DNA from: Phil1 sp040767925
Lineage (GTDB): Bacteria; Bacillota; Clostridia; Christensenellales; CAG-138
Assembly (NCBI GenBank): GCA_040767925.1
Contig: JAXGNN010000001.1
Coordinates: forward strand, 1,302,001-1,366,000
Reading direction: 5' to 3'
DNA: 64,000 nucleotides
Positions 40,188 to 47,843 of this stretch are shown piece after piece. A program made the translations under genes and the position numbers. Numbering within the stretch: the stretch's first letter is position 1; the number at the start of each line of letters is the position of its first letter. Below the pieces are notes generated by a model. It searched no databases, was not told the DNA's origin, and saw only the letters and a program-made list of their open reading frames with translations.

Positions 40188-40907
40188 ATGCGGCGCTTTG
40201 CGTTTGCCTTAAGCTTCATCGCCTCCCTGCTTCTGATCCTCGCGCTGCTGTTCACCGCGCTCCAGCTCTGCGCGAACGACGCCGGCTGGTTCTACCGCAC
40301 GTACGAGCGGCTGCGCCTCGATGAGGAGATCGGCATCTCCAACGAGGACAGCGCGCGCGCCGTGATGCGGCTCATCGACTATATGGAAGGGCGCGTGGAC
40401 TCGATCCAGCTCACCGTCACGGAGGACGGCGTCCCCGTCTCCATGTACAACGAGCGCGAAACGCTCCACATGATCGACGTCAGGGAGCTCTATCAGGCCT
40501 TCCGCGCCGTCAGGGATTACGGCCTCGCCGCCGCGGCGGTCCTCCTGTTCGCCGCGCTTTTGCTCGTCAAAAAGGGCGAGCGGCTCCGCCTCGTCTCGCG
40601 CGCGTTCCTGTGGGCCTCCGCCGCCTTCGGCGCGCTGCTCCTCGGCCTTGCCGCCTTCGCCGCGATCGACTTCAACGCGTTCTGGACGGAGTTCCACCAC
40701 GTCTTCTTCGACAACGACCTGTGGCTCCTTTCTTATGAGACGGACAGGATGATCCGCATCTGCCCGCTGGAACTCTTCAGCGGCATCATACTGCGCTTCG
40801 CGCTCCTCTTCCTCATCCCCTTCGTGGCGCTGCTCGCGGCCGCGTTCTTCGCGAGGAAGCCGCGTGCGGCAAAAACCCGCCGGGGGGAGAACGGCCATGG
40901 GCTATGA
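40188..40907 (+). CDS. DUF1461/TIGR01906 integral membrane protein
   Basis: The 239-residue product has four membrane segments (about 5-27, 108-127, 137-160 and 200-227). The segment FWTEFHHVFFDNDLWLLSYETDRMIRICPLELF is the hallmark of TIGR01906/DUF1461 proteins, found across Firmicutes with unknown function. The first loop (about 30-105) should face outside. The gene begins one base after the sdaAA stop and overlaps tsaD by 11 bases, so it is transcribed with both; no functional link to serine metabolism is established. Confidence 0.82.
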   Translation: MRRFAFALSFIASLLLILALLFTALQLCANDAGWFYRTYERLRLDEEIGISNEDSARAVMRLIDYMEGRVDSIQLTVTEDGVPVSMYNERETLHMIDVRELYQAFRAVRDYGLAAAAVLLFAALLLVKKGERLRLVSRAFLWASAAFGALLLGLAAFAAIDFNAFWTEFHHVFFDNDLWLLSYETDRMIRICPLELFSGIILRFALLFLIPFVALLAAAFFARKPRAAKTRRGENGHGL

Positions 40908-41958
40908 GGAAAGCGCGCGCGCCCTCTGGCGCGCCTATCAGAAGAAGGCGTCGCCGATCACGCTCGCGATAGAAAGCTCCTGCGACGAGACGGCGGCGGC
41001 GGTTTTGCGCGGCGCGCGCGAGCCGCTTTCGATGAGCGTCTATACGCAGATCCCCCTCCACAGGAAATACGGCGGCGTGGTGCCGGAACTCGCCTCGAGG
41101 AACCACGTCGAACAAATCGGCGCGGTCGTCCGGGACGCGCTCGAAGAGGCGGGCGTCGCACTCGCCGACGTGGACGCGATCGCCGTGACGAACGGCCCCG
41201 GCCTCGTGGGCGCGCTGCTCGTGGGGGTAAGCTACGCCAAGGGCCTCGCCTTTGCCACTGGCAAACCCCTCGTCGGCGTCGACCACATCGCGGGGCACAT
41301 CGCCGCGAACTATCTGACCGATCCCGACCTCAAGCCGCCCTTCGCCTGCCTCGTCGCCTCCGGCGGGCACAGCCACATCGCGCTCGTCGAGGATTACTGC
41401 CGCTTTTCGCTTTTGGGCAAAACGCGGGACGACGCCGCGGGCGAGGCGTTCGACAAGGCGGCGCGCGCGCTCGGCCTGCCCTATCCCGGGGGACCCGCGC
41501 TCGAGGCGCTCGCCCGGGAGGGCGACCCCGAGGCCTACCGCTTCCGCGCGGGCCTTAGCGACGCGGACACCTTCGATTTCAGCTTTTCCGGCGTCAAGAC
41601 CGCCGTGGTCAACCTCCTCCACACGGCCGCGCAGAAGGGCGAGGAGATCGCGCGCGCAAACGTCGCGGCCTCCTTCCAGAAGGCGGTCGTAGACGCGCTG
41701 TGCGACAAGTCCGTGCGCGCGGCGAAGGCGGCGGGCGTTTCGACCCTCGCGCTCGCGGGGGGCGTCTCGGCGAACGGCGCGCTGCGCGAGGCGCTCAGGG
41801 CCCGCGCGGAGGCCGCGGGGCTTCGCTTCTGCGTGCCGGAGATGCGCTTCTGCACCGACAACGCCGCCATGATCGCCTGCGCGGGGCATTACGCGCTGCT
41901 TTCGGGGGAACCGGACGCGCTTTCGCTCAACGCGTACCCCTCCCGCGCGCTTGCATAA
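40897..41958 (+). CDS. tsaD: tRNA N6-threonylcarbamoyladenosine transferase
   Basis: The start at 40897 follows CGGGGGGAGAACGGCC and gives 353 residues; an in-frame GTG 11 codons upstream is less likely. Features of the TsaD/Kae1 ASKHA fold: LAIESSCDETAAAVL, the metal-binding HIAGHIAAN (H-x3-H), VASGGHSHIALV, DDAAGEAFDKAARALGLPYPGG and the C-terminal LAGGVSANGALR. With TsaB, TsaC and TsaE it installs t6A at position 37 of ANN-decoding tRNAs. Essential in most bacteria. The sequence is complete and unremarkable. A terminator stands 218 bases downstream. Confidence 0.96.
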   Translation: MGYEESARALWRAYQKKASPITLAIESSCDETAAAVLRGAREPLSMSVYTQIPLHRKYGGVVPELASRNHVEQIGAVVRDALEEAGVALADVDAIAVTNGPGLVGALLVGVSYAKGLAFATGKPLVGVDHIAGHIAANYLTDPDLKPPFACLVASGGHSHIALVEDYCRFSLLGKTRDDAAGEAFDKAARALGLPYPGGPALEALAREGDPEAYRFRAGLSDADTFDFSFSGVKTAVVNLLHTAAQKGEEIARANVAASFQKAVVDALCDKSVRAAKAAGVSTLALAGGVSANGALREALRARAEAAGLRFCVPEMRFCTDNAAMIACAGHYALLSGEPDALSLNAYPSRALA

Positions 41959-41986
41959 TCCAAAGGAATTTGCATAAAGCGAACCG

Positions 41987-42010
41987 AACGGCGCATAGAA
42001 CCGCGCCGTT
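41987..42010 (+). other. Stem-loop directly after tsaD
   Basis: AACGGCGC (41987-41994) and GCGCCGTT (42003-42010) form a perfect 8-bp stem with an 8-base loop 28 bases after the tsaD stop. There is no T-tract, so it is more likely a 3'-end protecting structure than a terminator. Confidence 0.5.
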
Positions 42011-42028
42011 ATGCATGTCTGCGCCCCG

Positions 42029-42109
42029 GGTGGATAATGTGGAAAATTGGCAGAAAAGCCCCCGCGCAAGCCCGAAAAATGTGGATAACCATGTGGGTAA
42101 CGTGGAAAA
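42029..42109 (-). other. Cluster of five DnaA-box-like 9-mers
   Basis: Relative to TGTGGATAA (complement of TTATCCACA) the window has GGTGGATAA (42029-42037), TGTGGAAAA (42038-42046), a perfect TGTGGATAA (42080-42088), TGTGGGTAA (42092-42100) and CGTGGAAAA (42101-42109). Two pairs are adjacent or nearly so, and all share one orientation. The gap 41959-42247 holds no gene. mnmG, rsmG and noc, which often lie near oriC in Firmicutes, are 5-9 kb away. No strongly AT-rich unwinding region is evident. Confidence 0.55.
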
Positions 42110-42175
42110 GTCCGTTTATTCGCCCGCGAATATTCGTGCAGGAGCCGGTTGAACAAGCGCCCAAAGGCATCCAAA

Positions 42176-42198
42176 AGCGCCCAAAATGGGCGTTTTTT
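42176..42198 (+). terminator. Rho-independent terminator upstream of cwlD
   Basis: CGCCCA (42178-42183) and TGGGCG (42187-42192) form a short perfect stem with an AAA loop, followed by six T residues. It ends the transcript coming from tsaD. Confidence 0.75.
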
Positions 42199-42247
42199 CT
42201 ATCATAAGCGGGGATAATGCGCAATATCTTCATTATGAGGTGATTTT

Positions 42248-42985
42248 ATGGCCCGCGGCGTTCCGGATATCCTTGTGAAGAAACTCATGGGCATACTGCC
42301 CGCCATCGCCGTCATCGTCGGCGTGGGGATGCTTGCCTCCTCCATCCTCGGCGCGAAAAACGCGCTGCCCGCGTCGGGCGCGGTGACCCCGGGCGACGAC
42401 CCGCCCAAGCTCGTCGTCGTCGTCGACGCGGGACACGGCGGGGTGGACGGGGGCGCCGTGGGCGTCAACACGGGCGTCGTCGAAAAGGAGCTCAACCTCC
42501 TCTACGCCTACGCCCTCAAGGAGGAACTCGAGGCGCGGGGTATGACGGTCGTTCTGACGCGCACGGGGGACGACGCGCTCGCCTCGGGCAAGAAGGCGGA
42601 CATGGCCGCGCGGCGCGACATCATGAACGGCTGCGGCGCGGACATCATGGTGAGCATCCACATGAACAAGTTCCGCGACAGGACGGCCAACGGCCCCATG
42701 GCGTTTTATATGAAGGGCTCGGACGAGGGGAAGCGGCTCGCCACCTGCGTCATAACGGCAGTCTGCGCGGCGCTCGAGCGGCCGGTGCGCCTCGCCGCCG
42801 CCGCGGACTATTACGTCATCCGCGAGAGCGACATGCCGGGCGTGCTCGTCGAGTGCGGCTTCCTCTCCAACGCCAAGGACGAGGCGCTGCTGCAGACCAA
42901 GGAGCACATGCAATCGCTCGTCCGCGCCGTCGCGGACGGGATAGAAGCCTATTTCGGAATACCGGCGAAGGACGGCGCGGCCTAA
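42248..42985 (+). CDS. cwlD: N-acetylmuramoyl-L-alanine amidase, CwlD type
   Basis: The 245-residue product has an N-terminal membrane anchor (about 11-35) and an Amidase_3 domain with all zinc ligands and catalytic residues: VVDAGHGGVDGGAVG (His), VVEKELNL (Glu), VSIHMNKF (His) and VLVECGFLSN (catalytic Glu). CwlD removes the peptide from muramic acid in spore cortex so that muramic lactam can form, which marks cortex for germination enzymes. Length and anchor match CwlD. No gerD is adjacent. The next genes (SpoIID-dockerin and cohesin proteins) also act outside the membrane. Confidence 0.88.
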   Translation: MARGVPDILVKKLMGILPAIAVIVGVGMLASSILGAKNALPASGAVTPGDDPPKLVVVVDAGHGGVDGGAVGVNTGVVEKELNLLYAYALKEELEARGMTVVLTRTGDDALASGKKADMAARRDIMNGCGADIMVSIHMNKFRDRTANGPMAFYMKGSDEGKRLATCVITAVCAALERPVRLAAAADYYVIRESDMPGVLVECGFLSNAKDEALLQTKEHMQSLVRAVADGIEAYFGIPAKDGAA

Positions 42986-43044
42986 GCGCGGCGCGTTTTT
43001 CCGCACGCATTTGAAAACTTGCCATGAACTGTTCCGCCGCCGCG

Positions 43045-43073
43045 TTGACGCGCGTTCTGCGCGGCGTTATGAT
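43045..43073 (+). promoter_or_regulatory. Promoter of the SpoIID-dockerin/cohesin operon
   Basis: TTGACG (43045-43050) and TATGAT (43068-43073) are spaced by 17 bases, each with one mismatch to the sigma-A consensus. The next start codon is 81 bases downstream. Confidence 0.6.
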
Positions 43074-43153
43074 AATTTATGTCAAAATCCCCCTAACAAA
43101 TGATGCCAGGCAAAAGGCCGCTTCGACGCGGCGCATTCGCAGGAAGGGCTCTC

Positions 43154-44893
43154 ATGAAAGCAAACCGGATTTTGGCGTCCGCGCTCGCGCTGCTGCTGGT
43201 TTTTTCCGCGGCGCCGGCGCGCGCCGCCTCGTATCACACGCAGATACGGGTGCTGCTCTCCGTGGGCGCGAAAAGTTCCCTCGCCTTCACGCCGGTTGGG
43301 GAATATTACCTCAAGGAAGCGCCGGAGATCGCGCTCAGCGGCGGGGAGCTCACCGTCTCCGCAATCGGCAGCAGGCCGTCCGTCACCGTGGGCGGAAAAA
43401 CCGTCACCGCGGCGTCGCTCACCTTCGTCAGCCGCGATTACGGCGGCAGGGGCGCGTACATCCGCCTCGTCAACAGCGAGCACGGCACCTGCACGTATCT
43501 GGGCAACCTGACCTTCGATGTGAAAGCCGGCGCGATCCGCGCCGTCAACACCCTTCCCCTCGAGCAGTATCTCTACGGCGTCGTGCCGCACGAGATGAGC
43601 AATTCCTTCCCCATGGACGCGCTCAAGGCGCAGGCCGTCTGCGCGCGCAGCTACGCCATGGCGAAGTGCTCGCGCTATACTTCGCGCGATTACGACATCC
43701 GCGACACCTCGAGCGACCAGGTCTACTGCGGCTACGCCAGCAAGAACGTCCGCGCCATCGCCGCGGTGGACGCCACGGCCGGGCAGGTGCTCACCTACGG
43801 GGGCGATATCATCGAAGCCTTCTATTCCTCCTCCAACGGCGGGCAGACCGAGCGCACGGCGAACGTCTGGTCGGAGGATTATCCTTATTACATCAATCTG
43901 GACGACCCCTACGACCTGGCGAACCCCTCGAGCATGGAATATGCGGCGTTCATCCCCGCGCGCTTCGCGGAGGAAACCGTCCGCGCGATGGACAGGGACG
44001 TGTACGCGGCGCTCCTTCGCGGCGCGTACGAGGCGGCGGGCGAGGAAGTCGCCCTCCTCTCGACCGTGCGGGTCAAGCCGGGCGCACCCCTGTACGACGC
44101 GCCGAGCCGCTGCTATACGCTCGCGGACGTCACGCTGAACGTGAAGAAACAGGACGGGAGCGCTGGGCAGGTCACAGTGACGCTCCCGCTCGACGCGCTC
44201 CTCTACGACGAGGCGGAAAACACGCTCGGCGCGTTCGGCGCGCGCACGTACACGCTGCGCATGCGCGGCGCGGAGCGCGCGCGGGTCAACATCGGCGGCG
44301 CCTTCTATGACGGCTGGAACCTCACCATGCGCCGCTACGGGCACGGGGTGGGATTGAGCCAGCGCGGCGCGCAGCAGCGCGCGCGGATGGGGCAAAGCTA
44401 CGCGGAGATCCTCGCGTTCTACTATGCGGATACGACCCTCTCCACGGCGGGCACGTGGGAGAGCGCGCCGCGCATAACAAGCGAAAAATACAAGGTGAAA
44501 TCCTCCGGCGTGAGCGGGATCAAGCTTGGCACGACCCCCGCGGAGCTGATCGGGCGGCTTACGTGCGAGGGCGCGCTCTCGCTCGTCACCGCGCGGGGGG
44601 AAGAGAAGGCCGAGGGCGTCGCCGCGACGGGCAACTATGTGCGCGTCGCCTATGAAGGGGGCAAATGCTTCTTCGACCTGCCCGTCGTGATCTACGGCGA
44701 CCTCGACGGGGACGGAAGCATCGGCGAGAAGGATATCGCGGCGCTCGCCGGGCATTTGATGCGCGCGAGCCTCCTTTCGGGGGCGTATCTCGCGGCGGCG
44801 GACGTCAACCACGACGGCGGCGCGGACGCGCGGGACCTCGTCGCGCTCATCCGGAGCGTCCGGGGCGACGGAACAATCGCGCAGGAGGGGTAA
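43154..44893 (+). CDS. SpoIID/LytB-domain protein with C-terminal dockerin
   Basis: The start at 43154 is preceded by CAGGAAGGG; the product has 579 residues. A signal peptide (about 1-25, ending ARAA) is followed by a SpoIID domain: LPLEQYLYGVVPHEMSNSFPMDALKAQAVCARSYA with the catalytic-type Glu in PHEM, DQVYCGYASKN, STSSNGGQ-like FYSSSNGGQTE, and GHGVGLSQRGAQQRARMGQSYAEIL. SpoIID is a lytic transglycosylase acting on peptide-stripped glycan. The last 65 residues form a dockerin: two calcium loops DLDGDGSIGEKD and DVNHDGGADARD. The dockerin should bind a cohesin; the next gene encodes one. This may be a surface wall-remodelling enzyme rather than the engulfment SpoIID. Confidence 0.85.
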   Translation: MKANRILASALALLLVFSAAPARAASYHTQIRVLLSVGAKSSLAFTPVGEYYLKEAPEIALSGGELTVSAIGSRPSVTVGGKTVTAASLTFVSRDYGGRGAYIRLVNSEHGTCTYLGNLTFDVKAGAIRAVNTLPLEQYLYGVVPHEMSNSFPMDALKAQAVCARSYAMAKCSRYTSRDYDIRDTSSDQVYCGYASKNVRAIAAVDATAGQVLTYGGDIIEAFYSSSNGGQTERTANVWSEDYPYYINLDDPYDLANPSSMEYAAFIPARFAEETVRAMDRDVYAALLRGAYEAAGEEVALLSTVRVKPGAPLYDAPSRCYTLADVTLNVKKQDGSAGQVTVTLPLDALLYDEAENTLGAFGARTYTLRMRGAERARVNIGGAFYDGWNLTMRRYGHGVGLSQRGAQQRARMGQSYAEILAFYYADTTLSTAGTWESAPRITSEKYKVKSSGVSGIKLGTTPAELIGRLTCEGALSLVTARGEEKAEGVAATGNYVRVAYEGGKCFFDLPVVIYGDLDGDGSIGEKDIAALAGHLMRASLLSGAYLAAADVNHDGGADARDLVALIRSVRGDGTIAQEG

Positions 44894-44898
44894 GGAAT

Positions 44899-46140
44899 AT
44901 GGGAAGCAAAAGAGAATTTACGCGAAGATCGGCGGCGCTTCTTCTGGCGCTGTGCCTGCTTCTTCTTGGCTCCGCGGCGCTTGCGGATATCGAGGCCGAG
45001 GCGGATCAAACGGGCGTGCAGGCCGGGGACGTCCTCGCCGTCACGCTGACCATCACGGGAAAGAACCTCTCGGTGGCGGAAGGGCTCTTTACCTACGACC
45101 CCGCGCTCCTCGCCTTCCAGGAGAGCGACGGAAGCGCGACGGACGGCTTCTTCACCCTCTACTCCGCCGAGAAGAACGGCTCCTCCACGTTGAGCGCGCG
45201 CGTCGTGTTCACGGCGCTCGCCGCGGGCGAGGCGAAAATCACATTCACGCTCGAGACCCTCCTCGACTACAAGGGCAAGGCGCTCGACACGGGCAGCGCG
45301 AGCGTCGCCGTCGCGATCGCCGCGGCTCCCGCCACACCTTCGCCGCCGCCCGTCGACTACGGCGACCCCGCGCGCAGCGTCAAGGCCGAAAACGTCGCCG
45401 GCGCGACGGGCGACATGTACGTCTGGCGCAGCATCGAGAACGTGACCATCCCCTCGCGCTACGGCGAAGCGGACGTCGTCTACCGCGGCGAAACCGTGAA
45501 GGGCGCCGCCGTCAAGGACTCGGACGCGCCCACGCTCCTCTACCTCTCCGACGCGGCGGGGAACAGCGCGAGCTATTACATCTACGACGCCGAAAGGGAC
45601 GCGCTCTACCCCTACCGCACGATCTCCTCCGTGAGCAAATCCTACATCCTCCTCGAGCCGGACGGGAGCGTTTCCGCGCCCGAGGGCTTCGCGGAGACGA
45701 CGTTGGAGCTCGACGGCGGCGCGGTGCGCGCCTGGGTCAGGGAGGACGCGCAGGGCAGCCTCTACCTGCTCTACGCGCGCAACCCCGACGGGGAGACCGG
45801 CTTCTACCTCTACAACCTGGAGGACGCGTCGCTGCAGCGCTTTGCGGTCTTGCCCGCGCGGCCGGCCGTGACGCCGCCCGCGAGCCCCGCGACCCCCGCG
45901 CCCGCGACGGAGCCCGTCCCGCAGGAAACGGCGTTCGTGAAAGACCCCGCGCCGGGAGAGATCGTCCTCCCCCGGGCGCTGTTCTACGCCGTATGCGGCG
46001 CGGCGGCGCTGTTCCTCGGCCTGTTTGTCGCGGGCATCGTCCTGCGCTCCGCGGAGGACGCGCGGCGCAGGAAACGCGCCGCCGAGCGCCGCAGGGCGCG
46101 GGAAAAAGCCGAGGAGGAGACCCGGCAGATCAGTTCCTAA
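44899..46140 (+). CDS. Membrane-anchored cohesin-domain surface protein
   Basis: The 413-residue product has a signal peptide (about 1-29) followed by a cohesin-like domain (about 31-140): GVQAGDVLAVTLTITGKNLSVAEGLFTYDPALLAFQES ... LAAGEAKITFTLETLL, the pattern of type I/II cohesins. A middle region (about 160-330) of unknown fold has YIYDAERDALYPYRTISS. A Pro/Ala/Thr-rich linker, one C-terminal membrane segment (LPRALFYAVCGAAALFLGLFVAGIVL) and a very basic cytoplasmic tail complete it. No LPxTG motif. It begins 5 bases after the SpoIID-dockerin stop and could tether that protein to the membrane. A terminator follows. Confidence 0.72.
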   Translation: MGSKREFTRRSAALLLALCLLLLGSAALADIEAEADQTGVQAGDVLAVTLTITGKNLSVAEGLFTYDPALLAFQESDGSATDGFFTLYSAEKNGSSTLSARVVFTALAAGEAKITFTLETLLDYKGKALDTGSASVAVAIAAAPATPSPPPVDYGDPARSVKAENVAGATGDMYVWRSIENVTIPSRYGEADVVYRGETVKGAAVKDSDAPTLLYLSDAAGNSASYYIYDAERDALYPYRTISSVSKSYILLEPDGSVSAPEGFAETTLELDGGAVRAWVREDAQGSLYLLYARNPDGETGFYLYNLEDASLQRFAVLPARPAVTPPASPATPAPATEPVPQETAFVKDPAPGEIVLPRALFYAVCGAAALFLGLFVAGIVLRSAEDARRRKRAAERRRAREKAEEETRQISS

Positions 46141-46154
46141 CCGTACCAAATATT

Positions 46155-46180
46155 AAAAACCGGCTGCACGCCGGTTTTTT
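46155..46180 (+). terminator. Rho-independent terminator after the cohesin gene
   Basis: AAAACCGGC (46156-46164) and GCCGGTTTT (46170-46178) form a perfect 9-bp stem with a 5-base loop, followed by further T residues. The A-run on the 5' side lets it work for the convergent XRE gene as well. Confidence 0.88.
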
Positions 46181-46210
46181 GATCGATCCGTTGGGAGCCG
46201 CGCTGGGCGT

Positions 46211-46432
46211 TCATTTCTCCGGCGGCACAAACTCCAGCAAATCTCCGATTTCGCAATTCAGGACCGTGCACATCCGGGCGAGGACGTCGATATCCAGCCT
46301 GCTGATGCTGTTGCTGCAATAATGGTTGATTTGGGAGCGCTGCATTTCCGCCCTATGACTCAGTTTGTTCTTGCTGATGCCTTCTCTTTCAATCAGTTCG
46401 TTCAGCTTGATTTTGATTGTTCCGTAATCCAT
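46211..46432 (-). CDS. XRE-family (Cro/C1-type) transcriptional regulator
   Basis: The 73-residue product begins at the ATG preceded by CAGGAGAAAG and is a single helix-turn-helix domain: IKIKLNELIEREGISKNKLSHRAEMQRSQINHYCSNSISRLDIDVLARMCTVLNCEIGDLLEFVP, typical of stand-alone Cro/C1 regulators. AT-richer than its surroundings. It is divergent from the small gene at 46559 across a gap full of palindromes, which are likely its binding sites. It is too small for a sensor domain, so it may respond to a partner protein or simply autoregulate. Confidence 0.85.
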   Translation of the reverse strand: MDYGTIKIKLNELIEREGISKNKLSHRAEMQRSQINHYCSNSISRLDIDVLARMCTVLNCEIGDLLEFVPPEK

Positions 46433-46465
46433 TCGGGGGCTTTCTCCTGCTGATGATCCACAACA

Positions 46466-46495
46466 TTGACATACATAGTATGGACTTAGTAGAAT
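46466..46495 (+). promoter_or_regulatory. Promoter of the small gene at 46559
   Basis: TTGACA (46466-46471) and TAGAAT (46490-46495) are spaced 18 bases apart. It precedes the nested palindromes at 46501-46545. Confidence 0.6.
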
Positions 46496-46500
46496 CATTA

Positions 46501-46545
46501 TGTAAGTTCTATTATATCTGATATAACATCTTACACATGCATGTG
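46501..46545. promoter_or_regulatory. Nested palindromes in the XRE/small-gene divergent region
   Basis: Outer arms TGTAAG (46501-46506) and CTTACA (46530-46535) enclose an inner inverted repeat TTATAT-CTG-ATATAA (46512-46526). A separate perfect 12-bp palindrome CACATGCATGTG lies at 46534-46545, against the ribosome-binding site of the small gene. These are good candidates for XRE operators. Confidence 0.55.
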
Positions 46546-46558
46546 AGGAGGGGCGCGA

Positions 46559-46768
46559 ATGGGCACCCGGAGGGCGAAAAAGGCGCTGGAGGAGCTTGCC
46601 AGGCAAAAGGGCGTGAGCATCGGGGCGATACGCCGCGAAATCGAGCGCGCGATCGCGGAGGCGATGAAGAATCCCGACCCGGAGGCGCGGGCGTTCTGGG
46701 CCGCCGCGTCCCATTCAGGGAAAGCTCCGACGCCCGAGGAATTCATCGCCTATCTCGCGCGCAAATAA
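46559..46768 (+). CDS. Small hypothetical protein (69 aa), divergent from the XRE regulator
   Basis: The 69-residue product follows GTGAGGAGGGGCGCGA, a strong ribosome-binding site. It reads GTRRAKKALEELARQKGVSIGAIRREIERAIAEAMKNPDPEARAFWAAA, then PTPEEFIAYLARK. Its helical N-terminal half, including VSIGAIRREIERAI, looks like a possible DNA-binding segment; similar small proteins with a PTPEE-type ending occur in Clostridia, but I cannot name a function. The shared regulatory gap suggests control by the XRE protein. A hairpin follows at 46771. Confidence 0.6.
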   Translation: MGTRRAKKALEELARQKGVSIGAIRREIERAIAEAMKNPDPEARAFWAAASHSGKAPTPEEFIAYLARK

Positions 46769-46770
46769 AA

Positions 46771-46794
46771 ACGGATGCCTCTCGCATCCGTTCT
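46771..46794 (+). terminator. Hairpin terminator after the small gene
   Basis: ACGGATGC (46771-46778) and GCATCCGT (46784-46791) form a perfect 8-bp stem with loop CTCTC. The T-tract is short (TTCT) but the preceding A-run helps. Confidence 0.65.
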
Positions 46795-46814
46795 GTGCCG
46801 GACGGATAAGAACA

Positions 46815-46898
46815 GGGCGGATATGGAATCCGCCCCTGCAAAATCCCCGCCGAAGCGGCGTTCTTGATTTTCAATTATCCATTGTCAATTGTCAATTA
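46815..46898 (-). repeat. 84-bp-type repeat unit (modules III, hairpin, I), reverse orientation
   Basis: Module III near-palindrome at 46815-46835, then a CGCCGAAGCGGCG hairpin region, then module I (ATTATCCATTGTCAATTGTC) up to the noc stop codon. It is the reverse complement of the unit that is tandemly repeated at 61703-62044, as a single copy. Confidence 0.85.
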
Positions 46899-47735
46899 CT
46901 TATGTCTCGTCACCCGGATGCTGATGTCCACGCCGTCCTCGCGGTCGGCCTGCTCGACCTCGACCACCATGCCGGATTCGCGCAGCGCCTTCACCGCGTC
47001 GTTGATGGTGTTCATGAAGATGCGGTAGTCCCGCACGAGGCGGATGATCATGGGCCGGGGCTTCGCGCCGTCGGCTTTTTCATCGTAAAGGCGGTTGAGC
47101 GTCTTTTCGACGTACTGCTCGGTCTCCTTGACCGAAAGCCCCTTCTGGGCGATTTTGTCCACGAGCTCGAGGCGCGCGCGGTCGTCCGCGAGCTTCAGGA
47201 GCGCGCGGGCGTGGCGCTCCGTGAGGCGCGCGTCCACCATGGCGCTCTTCACGTCGTCCGAAAGCTTCAGAAGGCGCAGCTTGTTGGCGATGGAGGACTG
47301 GCTTTTGCCGAGCCGCTCCGCGAGCTGCTCCTGCGTGAGGTTGTAGGTTTCAAGCAGGGACGCGTAGCACTGCGCCTCCTCGAGGAAGTGCAGGTCCTCG
47401 CGCTGCAGGTTCTCGATGAGCGCCATGACCGCCGAGGTCTCGTCCATGATTTCCTGCTGGATGATGCAGCTCACCGTCTCCATCCCGAGGCTCGTCGCCG
47501 CGCGCAGGCGGCGCTCCCCCGCGACCAGCTCGTACTCGTCGCCCACCCGCCTGACGAGCAAAGGCTGCAGCAGGCCCACCTGCCGGATGGACTGCGCGAG
47601 CTCCGCGATGCTCTCCTCGTCGAAGGTTGTCCGGGGTTGATAGGGGTTCGGGCGGATCTTTGCGACGGGCAGCTCCACGAGCAGCTTGACTGCCTCGGGG
47701 CTCCTGTTTTCCTTTAAGAAGTCGAATACGGGCAT
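46896..47735 (-). CDS. noc: Nucleoid occlusion protein Noc (ParB-family CTPase)
   Basis: The 279-residue product has the ParB N-terminal CTP-binding motifs GERRLRA (73-79) and ENLQRE (108-113) and a central helix-turn-helix. The four residues that set Noc rather than ParB DNA specificity in published work (Q, K, K, R) appear as Q146 (KSQSS), K152 (ANKLR), K157 (LLKLS) and R174 (TERHA). The N-terminus MPVFDFLKEN is short and may be the membrane-targeting helix. A C-terminal extension (DYRIFMNTINDAVKALRESG onward) is longer than in Bacillus Noc. It blocks division over the chromosome. Position next to rsmG-mnmG is classical. A matching binding palindrome lies at 17806-17821. Confidence 0.85.
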   Translation of the reverse strand: MPVFDFLKENRSPEAVKLLVELPVAKIRPNPYQPRTTFDEESIAELAQSIRQVGLLQPLLVRRVGDEYELVAGERRLRAATSLGMETVSCIIQQEIMDETSAVMALIENLQREDLHFLEEAQCYASLLETYNLTQEQLAERLGKSQSSIANKLRLLKLSDDVKSAMVDARLTERHARALLKLADDRARLELVDKIAQKGLSVKETEQYVEKTLNRLYDEKADGAKPRPMIIRLVRDYRIFMNTINDAVKALRESGMVVEVEQADREDGVDISIRVTRHK

Positions 47736-47843
47736 ATGTGCGTCCTCCCTGATTGCGTGTTCTCCAACGGCCGTGATATTCCTGCCCTGCGGCGATATTC
47801 GCGCTTTTTCCCGAAAAGAAGTGATTTTCTTTTTCCGCGGCGC

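Noticed and set aside
42029..42109. Calling the DnaA-box cluster the chromosomal origin
   Set aside because: No dnaA or dnaN, no AT-rich unwinding element and no skew information. Reported only as a cluster.
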